Of a stretch of 42,520 nt of DNA, positions 36,365 to 42,479 are shown piece by piece. The notes below the pieces were generated by a model. The model was not told the DNA's origin. It worked only from the letters and a program-made list of their open reading frames with translations, and ran no database searches. Source of the DNA: a virus. Within the stretch, counting starts at the first letter, position 1. Each line of letters opens with the position of its first letter. The stretch covers positions 1 to 42,520 of IMG/VR virus record IMGVR_UViG_3300035034_002366. One strand, written 5' to 3'. The position numbers were made by a program, and so were the translations under genes.

Positions 36365-37441
36365 TTAAATGTTTCCGACAAGTTTTTGTAGTATAAAGCC
36401 ATGATCCTCAAATGTATCTTGAGGTGTGATACGACTTAATGGTCTAAATCTCACTTCCATGATTTCATCAGGGTCTTCATCTTTATTGTTACCAATTCTA
36501 ACACGTGGAAGCTTACCATTTGGTAATACGAATAATCCCACACGTGTGAAGATGCGGCCACGAGATGAACGGTGTGGGTCATCAAACTCTTGGACACCTT
36601 TATGATTGGCCATTAGATAATTATCGGTGCAATCTATATCTGTCTCTTCACGGAGTTCACGGATCATTGCGTCCATGATTGTTTCATGTTCACCAATATA
36701 GCCACCAGGTAATGCCCATTTACCACGGCCTGGCATGTTTCCGCGTTTCACCATAAGCACATATCCATTCTGAATAACAACAGCATCAACAGTGTTAAAT
36801 GTTGGTGTATAAGGTGCATTAGCCCATAATAGCTTTTGTGCTTCTGACCATTCCCATTCTTGGCGCACTTCTGTGAACCAATCCTCACGCATGAGACTAT
36901 TAACATATAATGCGACTTTGATTGGCATCATATCTTCGGGATTACGATTATACTGTGTATGAGCATGATGCTGCTCATACATGCTTAGGCGAATATCAGA
37001 AGCATTTAGTGGTATTACATGAACCACGGGAACAGATGAGAACTGTGGAAATTGGTTGAGATAAAACCCTGTTCCATCTTTCTGAGAACCAACAAGTGCA
37101 ATCTTCTTGGGTTTGTCTCGCCATCCATCCTCATTAGTGACATCAAACACAATGTCTTGAGCTTGCCGCAACCATGCCTGATTTTGATACATCTTATCTT
37201 CAAGGGGTAGAATGATAATACGCTTATCAGCAATAGCCTTACTGATGCTATCAACAAATGTGAACATATTTTTACGTTCATCAAATGTAAACGGATTACG
37301 CACTCTTCGGTTAAAATTACTGGAACCAATAAGGACAATAAGCTTCTCAACTTTAGTGAGTGCTTTTTCAATAACCGCTACATGTCCTTTGTGTAACGGT
37401 TGGAATCTTCCTATGAAGACACCGTAGTCATATTCATACAT
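36365..37441 (-). CDS. Bifunctional NMN adenylyltransferase / Nudix hydrolase
   Basis: 358 residues from the ATG at 37441 with an AAGGAG-type site upstream; the open frame extends to 37489 but overlaps the promoter region. Residues ~1-180 form a nucleotidyltransferase with GRFQPLHKGH at 11-20 and SSNFNRRVRNPFTFDERK, which transfers AMP from ATP to NMN to make NAD+ (EC 2.7.7.1). Residues ~215-358 form a Nudix domain with the box GGYIGEHETI...RELREETD around 242-264, probably an ADP-ribose pyrophosphatase by comparison with NadM-Nudix and KVP40 NatV proteins. It is first gene of the NAD operon, driven by the promoter at 37506-37534. Confidence 0.94.
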   Translation of the reverse strand: MYEYDYGVFIGRFQPLHKGHVAVIEKALTKVEKLIVLIGSSNFNRRVRNPFTFDERKNMFTFVDSISKAIADKRIIILPLEDKMYQNQAWLRQAQDIVFDVTNEDGWRDKPKKIALVGSQKDGTGFYLNQFPQFSSVPVVHVIPLNASDIRLSMYEQHHAHTQYNRNPEDMMPIKVALYVNSLMREDWFTEVRQEWEWSEAQKLLWANAPYTPTFNTVDAVVIQNGYVLMVKRGNMPGRGKWALPGGYIGEHETIMDAMIRELREETDIDCTDNYLMANHKGVQEFDDPHRSSRGRIFTRVGLFVLPNGKLPRVRIGNNKDEDPDEIMEVRFRPLSRITPQDTFEDHGFILQKLVGNI

Positions 37442-37505
37442 ATCCTGCTCCTTCTCTTCCGCAGTATGGTCAGCATATTGAACGTACATTCGATGCTGAT
37501 AATTC

Positions 37506-37534
37506 TATTTATGCTCATCATGAGCATATGTCAA
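37506..37534 (-). promoter_or_regulatory. NAD operon promoter with a palindrome filling the spacer
   Basis: On the minus strand TTGACA (37534-37529) and TAAATA (37511-37506) are exactly 17 nt apart. ATGCTCAT-C-ATGAGCAT, a perfect 8+1+8 palindrome at 37511-37527, fills nearly the whole spacer and reaches the first base of the -10 box. This is the classic position for a repressor operator. The -35 box overlaps the last codons of the upstream gene (37531-37812). Confidence 0.75.
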
Positions 37535-37812
37535 CTCTTGTGTGTGTGTGGTCTTTTTAGCATGAAGGTCGTGTATTGTTCTTTTGTTAGAATTTTTGTT
37601 ATACGAATTGCATTGGCACAGTATAGTAGACTATCAGGAGGAGATGGTGATAGGAATGTAATCATTACATCCCACATTCCTAATGTGTATTTCAAATTTA
37701 ACATATAGTGCTCATATCGTCCAGACCCGTGTATATATGCATTGTGAAACATGGGCGGAGTATTATCAATCCATAGTGGAATATAATCATAAGGTGATGT
37801 TCGGATAGTCAT
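37531..37812 (-). CDS. Small protein of the (T/S)SP-start family
   Basis: 93 residues, MTIRTSPYDYIPLW at the start, linked to the preceding gene by an ATGA overlap. It shares only the N-terminal MTI-TSP pattern with its neighbours. The middle YMLNLKYTLGMWDVMITF resembles the YVSLG/GMF block of the paralogues at 38297-38948. It is the last member of the left part of the array. Function unknown. Confidence 0.75.
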   Translation of the reverse strand: MTIRTSPYDYIPLWIDNTPPMFHNAYIHGSGRYEHYMLNLKYTLGMWDVMITFLSPSPPDSLLYCANAIRITKILTKEQYTTFMLKRPHTHKS

Positions 37813-38096
37813 CCTATATACTCCTCGAATAACTTATTGCCTAACTTAGTTCTTAAAAATTTTTCTGATGATGTGGACAGGTTCATTCTTAGGCTATTTG
37901 GTTTCGAGTTTGTATCATTATAAACTAGCATATCGGTCCATGCGTTATCACATAACATTATATATTTTGCAACATATGCATTATCCATAATATATATGGG
38001 TGCTTGTGTTGTAATACTAGAATTAATGAATCTAACCTTACAATCTATAATATCTGGTATAGGACTTTTAGCGACACATGAGTTTAAATAATTCAT
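37809..38096 (-). CDS. Small protein of the (T/S)SP-start family
   Basis: 95 residues from the ATG at 38096; in-frame starts at 38126 and 38153 are possible but overlap the upstream gene more. The N-terminal NSCVAKSPIPDIIDCKVRF aligns with the family's TSP start, and NAYVAKYIMLCDNAW with its central hydrophobic strands. The C-terminus SEKFLRTKLGNKLFEEYIG matches the ELKELLSSKVYKRV-type ending of other members. Function unknown. Confidence 0.65.
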   Translation of the reverse strand: MNYLNSCVAKSPIPDIIDCKVRFINSSITTQAPIYIMDNAYVAKYIMLCDNAWTDMLVYNDTNSKPNSLRMNLSTSSEKFLRTKLGNKLFEEYIG

Positions 38097-38322
38097 AGGT
38101 TTGTCTCTTTGGGTAGCTGCCTCCATAACAAAAATAATTAATGTTAGCAACACAACTATGGATAATTAGCATATGTTTGCTTGAACGTAAATTTATATAC
38201 ATACGTCTATCAAGACAATGATCGTAAATCATATAACATTTATTACGGGTTATCATCCTATTAGAAAAATTAGGGGTAGTGAATATACCAATCTCGTTAA
38301 TAGGACTTGTTACGATTGTCAT
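38068..38322 (-). CDS. Small protein of the (T/S)SP-start family
   Basis: 84 residues with a strong GAGGAGG site; starts MTIVTSPINEIGIF. The ATG lies inside the GSYDN codons that end the upstream gene (26-nt overlap). It is rich in Cys, His and Tyr, with the middle KCYMIYDHCLDRRMYINL. Its C-terminus (GGSYPKRQTYELFK) is similar to the GGSYDN endings of its relatives. Function unknown. Confidence 0.7.
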   Translation of the reverse strand: MTIVTSPINEIGIFTTPNFSNRMITRNKCYMIYDHCLDRRMYINLRSSKHMLIIHSCVANINYFCYGGSYPKRQTYELFKLMCR

Positions 38323-38662
38323 ATGAGCCTCCTCTTATAACACTATTATAGAAGGATGTGGGTAGCATTTTCTTTAGCTCGTGTTTATATTTGTAGAAGC
38401 TTACCATAGAGGGGTCTAATGAACTATGCAAATGTTTGTAATGACTTTTGGTAGCCAACTGATCACAGCATGTAAACATGCCAAAGGTTGTTCCCAACGA
38501 TACATATAATTTCATATCATGTTGTGAATATGTTATCCTAGACATAATTATATATTTTGCATTATCCATACAATACAAAAATTCAGCATCAGAAAGGACA
38601 CTTAGGGAATATGGTTCAAGATAATGTAATGGACTAGTCATATTCAGAACCTCTATTGTCAT
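38297..38662 (-). CDS. Small protein of the SPLHYLEPYSL paralogue pair
   Basis: About 121 residues from the ATG at 38662 (MTIEVLNMTSPLHYLEPYSL); a start at 38641 (MTSPLHYLEPYSL) has a better GAGG site. It is a clear paralogue of the next gene upstream: both share MTSPLHYLEPYSL, a YVSLG(x)xxGMF block, PSM(V/I)SFYKYKHELK and a GSYDN end. This points to tandem duplication. No known family is recognised. Confidence 0.8.
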   Translation of the reverse strand: MTIEVLNMTSPLHYLEPYSLSVLSDAEFLYCMDNAKYIIMSRITYSQHDMKLYVSLGTTFGMFTCCDQLATKSHYKHLHSSLDPSMVSFYKYKHELKKMLPTSFYNSVIRGGSYDNRNKSY

Positions 38663-38948
38663 ATGAACCATTCATTAGTACTCTTTTATAAACTTTAGAT
38701 GATAAAAGCTCCTTTAGTTCGTGTTTATATTTGTAAAAACTTATCATGGACGGGCGCGTTTCATTGTAATAGTATTTGACCATATCAGTACCAGCACCAG
38801 TAGCGACAATAGAGAACATTCCATTACTATGTCCTAATGAAACATAGACATATCGATCATATGTATGTGTATCAATACAATATATAAATCTAACATCATT
38901 GTGTAATCGTAGGGAATATGGCTCAAGATAATGTAATGGGCTGGTCAT
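38634..38948 (-). CDS. Small protein of the SPLHYLEPYSL paralogue pair
   Basis: 104 residues; the ATG overlaps the previous stop (ATGA) and follows GGAAAAGAG. It starts MTSPLHYLEPYSLRLHNDVR and has RYVYVSLGHSNGMFSIVATG and SFYKYKHELKELLSSKVYKR, shared with the next gene downstream. It ends NGSYDNRGSEYD, codons that hold the next gene's start. Function unknown. Confidence 0.8.
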   Translation of the reverse strand: MTSPLHYLEPYSLRLHNDVRFIYCIDTHTYDRYVYVSLGHSNGMFSIVATGAGTDMVKYYYNETRPSMISFYKYKHELKELLSSKVYKRVLMNGSYDNRGSEYD

Positions 38949-39193
38949 ATCTCTTTTCCTAATGTGAATAGTAAATCATTCATCATTATGGGACGATTAC
39001 TACTTTCAAACAAATATTCAAAATTATCGTATTTTCGAATATTGGCAGAGGAATAATACATACCATTTATATTTAAAGTTGATAATATCTTAATATGAAT
39101 ATCGCTCGCATAGTAGACCCTTTTTGAATAGCCTGTCACATAATGAAAATCAAGTGGCCATAAATGCGTGAGAGGGGATGATAGTGATTGCAT
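38945..39193 (-). CDS. Small protein, first of the left (T/S)SP array
   Basis: 82 residues, MQSLSSPLTHLWPLDFHYV at the start, keeping the SPL(x)xLxPL theme; KRVYYASDIHIKI and NGMYYSS correspond to the YVSLG/GMF strands of the paralogues. It heads the minus-strand run down to 37531, with a promoter at 39201-39230 but no strong ribosome-binding site. Function unknown. Confidence 0.75.
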   Translation of the reverse strand: MQSLSSPLTHLWPLDFHYVTGYSKRVYYASDIHIKILSTLNINGMYYSSANIRKYDNFEYLFESSNRPIMMNDLLFTLGKEI

Positions 39194-39200
39194 ATGATGA

Positions 39201-39230
39201 GATATACCTATAAGACTATTCCAAAGTCAA
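39201..39230 (-). promoter_or_regulatory. Promoter of the left paralogue array
   Basis: On the minus strand TTGACT (39230-39225) and TATATC (39206-39201) are spaced by 18 nt, just before the first array gene and divergent from argS. Confidence 0.5.
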
Positions 39231-39243
39231 TGGGTGTTATGAT

Positions 39244-40944
39244 ATGATGAATTTGGTAGATAAGCTTTTTGCAGTTGTTGAGGCTGCACTTTTTAAAGCG
39301 GGTTCTCGTTTAAATGTTGCTGATTATGGTAAGCTTGAAAAGAAAGATATTACATACAAGTATGCTGGATGTATAAAAATTGCGAAAGAACTTGGGATTG
39401 ATGTTGATCCATTTGTGAAACAAGTTTCTGAGTATCTCATCAATGATGCATACATTGATGATGTAACCTTTAATGAATATGGCATCATGTGGATTACACC
39501 ATCTGAGCAGGTTATTGCCTCATATGTTCGTTCATTATGTGATAATAACTCTGATGGGTTTGTAGATTATCATGAAACCATTCAAGATATTATTTTAGAC
39601 TATGGTGGTCCAAATTTAGCTAAACCTATGCACGTGGGACATATGCGTTCTGCCATTTTGGGTGATACCATCAATAATATTTTGAAAAAAGTGGGTCATC
39701 ATACAACATCAGATATTCATTATGGTGACTTCGGACTTCATATGGGCATCATAGAAGAAGAGATTAAGAATGGTGAAACTGAAAGCACAGTAGAATATCT
39801 TGGCATTCTATATAAGAATGGTCGTAAACGTTATGAAACTGATGAAGCTTATAAACAGAATGTGCAACAGAACATTCTGAATTCTCAAAATTATGTGTTT
39901 CCCACTTATACTAACTATATTATTAAAATGTGTTTACCACAGATTAAAGAGACTTATCAACGTTTGGGTATTACGTTTGATCTTTATGATGGTGAGCAAG
40001 TTAACATCAATGGATTGCCTTTTGATGAGATTGTTAACACAAATGGTGTTGAACTTAGTGATGGTGCATATATTATTCGTGTTGAGGAACCATCAGATAA
40101 TAAAGATTACCCTCCATTGATGTTGAAAAATAGTGCAGGACTTTATGGATATGGTATGACTGATTTACAAACTATTCGTTATCGTCAAGAATATACATGC
40201 GATAAAATCATTTATGTGGTAGACCAGCGTCAGTCATTACACTTTGAGCAATTGTTTCGTGCTGCTAAAAAAACGGGCTATGCTTATGGTATAGAATTAC
40301 AACATGTTGGTTTTGGTACTGTTAATGGTGAAGATAACAAACCATTAAAGACGCGTGATGGTGATAATATGAGTCTTGAAGAGCTTTTAGACTTAGCCGA
40401 CCAGAAGGCGCTTGAGCGTGTTAATATGTCTGACTTGGGTGGTCAGACTAATGTCCCTTATATGATGAAGAAAAAAATTGCTCGTCAAATTGCATCAGCG
40501 GCTGTACGGTTCAGTGATCTTAAAACTAATCGTATGACTAATTATAAATTTGATATTAATCGAGCATTAGAGAATGAGGGGATGACCGCACCATATATTC
40601 TATATACAGCCGTTCGATTACAAAAGCTTGTGGATGATACTGAATGGGAAGGTGATGATGAAGCGTTGCCTTGTGTTAAGACTGATATAGAACGTAATCT
40701 TATTATGCTCTTAGCAGAGTATCCACGCATGTTTGATAAAGCCTATCTTACGCTTGAGCCTCACCATATTGCTACACATTTATATGATGTGTCCAAAGCT
40801 GCGTCACAATTCTATAGTAATTGTCCTGTACGTGGTCAGGATGCTCATATAGTTCATTCACGTATGCTTATTGCACTTGTCACACTCTGGCAAATAACGA
40901 GTATGTGTAGGCTTCTAGGAATGGAAATACCACCATTCATGTAA
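39244..40944 (+). CDS. argS: Arginyl-tRNA synthetase (class I)
   Basis: Charges tRNA-Arg with arginine (EC 6.1.1.19). The 566 residues are full family length. A short N-terminal tRNA-binding domain (Add-1-like, residues ~1-95) is followed by the class I catalytic core: DYGGPNLAKPMHVGHMRSAI gives the HIGH-type motif HVGH near 130-133, then DIHYGDFGLHMGI and YVVDQRQSLHFEQLF. The KMSKS position is non-canonical (KTRDGDNMSLEELL), as usual in ArgRS. The C-terminal helical anticodon-binding domain ends YSNCPVRGQDA... and LLGMEIPPFM, matching bacterial ArgRS ends. It is complete and apparently functional. It sits opposite to, and inside, the array of (T/S)SP genes, with tail overlap of 8 nt on the right. 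No tRNA-Arg is seen in the window. Confidence 0.95.
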   Translation: MMNLVDKLFAVVEAALFKAGSRLNVADYGKLEKKDITYKYAGCIKIAKELGIDVDPFVKQVSEYLINDAYIDDVTFNEYGIMWITPSEQVIASYVRSLCDNNSDGFVDYHETIQDIILDYGGPNLAKPMHVGHMRSAILGDTINNILKKVGHHTTSDIHYGDFGLHMGIIEEEIKNGETESTVEYLGILYKNGRKRYETDEAYKQNVQQNILNSQNYVFPTYTNYIIKMCLPQIKETYQRLGITFDLYDGEQVNINGLPFDEIVNTNGVELSDGAYIIRVEEPSDNKDYPPLMLKNSAGLYGYGMTDLQTIRYRQEYTCDKIIYVVDQRQSLHFEQLFRAAKKTGYAYGIELQHVGFGTVNGEDNKPLKTRDGDNMSLEELLDLADQKALERVNMSDLGGQTNVPYMMKKKIARQIASAAVRFSDLKTNRMTNYKFDINRALENEGMTAPYILYTAVRLQKLVDDTEWEGDDEALPCVKTDIERNLIMLLAEYPRMFDKAYLTLEPHHIATHLYDVSKAASQFYSNCPVRGQDAHIVHSRMLIALVTLWQITSMCRLLGMEIPPFM

Positions 40945-41206
40945 TTTGTGATTTATAAATCTCATCATAATATCGAGTGAGTGTCACGTATGGCAAAAAT
41001 ACAAGGGGTTTATCTGTATCATAGCTAAATCTGTCAATATTAGAAATTCTTATAATCATACCGATTGTGCTATCTAGGCATATTGAATTGTTTGAGTCTA
41101 AAGTTATAATAGTCTCTTGTATATCTGCATTATCATCTGGTCCACTTTTATACCAATAGTCATTACGATTAGATGTAGCGTTCCATATAGATAACGGTGA
41201 TTTCAT
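40937..41206 (-). CDS. Small protein of the SPL-start family
   Basis: 89 residues from the ATG at 41206 (GAGG at 9 nt); a GTG at 41212 would add MT. The start MKSPLSIWNATSNRNDYW matches the next gene upstream (TPLSTWDISTRR) and the SPL starts left of argS. It is acidic in the middle and ends YVTLTRYYDEIYKSQIT. Function unknown. Confidence 0.75.
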   Translation of the reverse strand: MKSPLSIWNATSNRNDYWYKSGPDDNADIQETIITLDSNNSICLDSTIGMIIRISNIDRFSYDTDKPLVFLPYVTLTRYYDEIYKSQIT

Positions 41207-41208
41207 TG

Positions 41209-41508
41209 TCACATACCTCTAACAAGACCATAAGCACCAATATTAACCTCACAAATTTTGGTAACCTCCTTATTGCGCGGGTAATCCTCAAATATTCTTG
41301 ATATAGTAAATGCAATAGCGTTCATTCCTAGAAATTCTTTTGTGCTATATGCATAGTCTAATCTAGGATTTAGAAAGATGTGGCTGTCACATACGAAATT
41401 CCCTTCATAAATGTATGGTAGTCTTAGTTTATGATCAAGGTCGTAAGCACTACCAACAGATATAGCCATTCGTCTAGTAGATATATCCCATGTTGATAAT
41501 GGTGTCAT
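41209..41508 (-). CDS. Small protein of the SPL-start family
   Basis: 99 residues from the ATG at 41508, with GGAG 6 nt upstream; the frame is open to 41529. It begins MTPLSTWDISTRRMAISVG. The C-terminal half (YSTKEFLGMNAIAFTISRIF) suggests a compact alpha/beta fold. It is paired with the downstream gene by an overlap of stop and start regions. Function unknown. Confidence 0.75.
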   Translation of the reverse strand: MTPLSTWDISTRRMAISVGSAYDLDHKLRLPYIYEGNFVCDSHIFLNPRLDYAYSTKEFLGMNAIAFTISRIFEDYPRNKEVTKICEVNIGAYGLVRGM

Positions 41509-41560
41509 TACAAACTCCATGATACCCATGAACTGTGTATGGATACTGCTTGTAAAGGTG

Positions 41561-41740
41561 TTATATAAAAGGCATCATCAGGCATAATAATATGAGTATC
41601 ACAACAAACATGATAAGACTATCTTTATATGCAGAACGGTTTCTACGCTTACTTTTCAGATTTATTGTCCAGTTCTTTTCACAATCATATATTATGAAAA
41701 CTGATAATAAGACCATTAGTATCGGTATGATAATAAGCAT
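41561..41740 (-). CDS. Small two-span membrane protein
   Basis: 59 residues with AGGA upstream. Hydrophobic segment MLIIIPILMVLLSVFIIY, a basic loop with NLKSKRRNRSAYKD, and a second segment MFVVILILLCLMMPFI make a hairpin with a cytoplasmic positive loop. This is typical of small phage inner-membrane proteins. Function unknown. Confidence 0.65.
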   Translation of the reverse strand: MLIIIPILMVLLSVFIIYDCEKNWTINLKSKRRNRSAYKDSLIMFVVILILLCLMMPFI

Positions 41741-41797
41741 GAAATTGTTCCTATAGAATAATATTTATTCATTATGTGTATAGATTTGCTCATATAC

Positions 41798-41807
41798 CAT
41801 AAATAGA
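41798..41807 (+). promoter_or_regulatory. CATAAATAGA box upstream of a 38-residue gene
   Basis: CATAAATAGA resembles the T4-type late promoter core TATAAATA. It lies 21 nt before the ATG at 41828, with no -35 box at the usual distance. Similar boxes without a -35 precede the genes starting at 25572 and 31547. Confidence 0.4.
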
Positions 41808-41827
41808 AATACACAAGGTTGCTATAT

Positions 41828-41944
41828 ATGGATGAACATTATATCTTTAATATGACCAAAGCTCAAGCCTGTGCATTTTTTGGATACGGTGCTACAATCA
41901 TAAACTGTGGCATTCTCGCTTTCATAGGATATATTATATTTTAA
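41828..41944 (+). CDS. Very small membrane peptide
   Basis: 38 residues (MDEHYIFNMTKAQACAFFGY and onward), ending in a hydrophobic C-terminal helix. AAGG lies 9 nt upstream and a CATAAATAGA box further upstream. It overlaps tail to tail with the next minus-strand gene by 4 nt. Function unknown. Confidence 0.5.
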   Translation: MDEHYIFNMTKAQACAFFGYGATIINCGILAFIGYIIF

Positions 41945-42093
41945 TCAATTCCAAGACCTTGTTCAAACTTGTCTTGAATTAATGTGACATCATCTTCACT
42001 TTCTAAATAAGCAGATGCTATAAGTGTGACCGCAGTAACTGTAATCAGCATCATTATAAACACAATAATACTATCCCTAATCTGCTTTATCAT
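41941..42093 (-). CDS. Small single-span membrane protein
   Basis: 50 residues with a good GGAG site at 8 nt. The N-terminal MIKQIRDSIIVFIMMLITVT helix is a membrane anchor or uncleaved signal; the C-terminal ~20 residues are acidic (ESEDDVTLIQDKFEQG). Function unknown. Confidence 0.6.
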   Translation of the reverse strand: MIKQIRDSIIVFIMMLITVTAVTLIASAYLESEDDVTLIQDKFEQGLGID

Positions 42094-42146
42094 AATATAT
42101 TCTCCCGTTCAAAAAGATATTTAGCAAAAGGTGGTATATAATCATA

Positions 42147-42287
42147 TTATTTAATTCTAAAACGACTAATTTTTGAAATGTGATATGATGATGATTGTGT
42201 GAACATCTGCATTAATACATCATGATTATGGAACCAATCTAAATCATGTAGTCTACATTCATCTATGATGACCCAATAGCCCTTCAC
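42147..42287 (-). CDS. Small hypothetical protein, GTG start
   Basis: 46 residues from the GTG at 42287, chosen because GAGG lies 7 nt upstream. The frame is open to 42377 but that part crosses a terminator hairpin. It begins VKGYWVIIDECRLHDLDWFH and ends in a basic SKISRFRIK tail. No family is recognised. Confidence 0.5.
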   Translation of the reverse strand: MKGYWVIIDECRLHDLDWFHNHDVLMQMFTQSSSYHISKISRFRIK

Positions 42288-42328
42288 AACACTGCCTCGT
42301 CGTAGGCTTAAGAAGAGAAAGCATAGAT

Positions 42329-42355
42329 AAAAAAAGACCCTCCCGAAGGAGGGTC
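42329..42355 (-). terminator. Strong intrinsic terminator, minus strand
   Basis: Read on the minus strand, GACCCTCC and GGAGGGTC form a perfect 8-bp GC-rich stem with a TTCG tetraloop (42355-42336), followed directly by seven T (42335-42329). This is a canonical Rho-independent terminator and the strongest in the window. Confidence 0.95.
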
Positions 42356-42444
42356 GAACGGGGTGGTGATCTCTCACAACTTAGCCACTAAATGGTACGC
42401 CTATTTAAGCGCTCTGTAGCACACAATGTGTTCCCGTTAGCCAC
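42329..42444 (-). ncRNA. Candidate phage-encoded structured small RNA, ~115 nt
   Basis: A consensus promoter (42451-42479) fires leftwards and a canonical terminator ends at 42329, so the predicted transcript is about 115 nt (start near 42444). No ORF with a start and ribosome-binding site lies inside. The RNA has self-complementary parts: AACGGG near the 5' end pairs with CCCGTT just before the terminator and encloses the body; ACACA/TGTGT forms a small hairpin; GTGA-GAGA-TCAC is a stem with a GNRA tetraloop. The word GTGGCTAA occurs twice (5' end and middle). No known RNA family, including tRNA, fits. Roles could be antisense regulation, protein sequestration or anti-defence. Confidence 0.7.
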
Positions 42445-42450
42445 ATATCT

Positions 42451-42479
42451 TATTTATGATATTTTCTAAGATATGTCAA
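42451..42479 (-). promoter_or_regulatory. Consensus promoter of the small RNA
   Basis: On the minus strand TTGACA (42479-42474) and TAAATA (42456-42451) are exactly 17 nt apart. A 10-bp inverted repeat, ACATATCTTA (42443-42452) with TAAGATATGT (42467-42476), overlaps both boxes and could be an operator. Confidence 0.8.

Noticed and set aside
36960-36990. Inverted repeat GTATGAGCA...TGCTCATAC inside the adenylyltransferase gene
   Set aside because: It resembles the promoter palindrome but lies within coding sequence with normal codons; probably chance, though worth including in an operator search.
42356-42445. tRNA or tRNA-like gene before the right-end terminator
   Set aside because: A GTTCGA word looks like a T loop, but the flanking bases do not form a T stem and no acceptor stem can be drawn.
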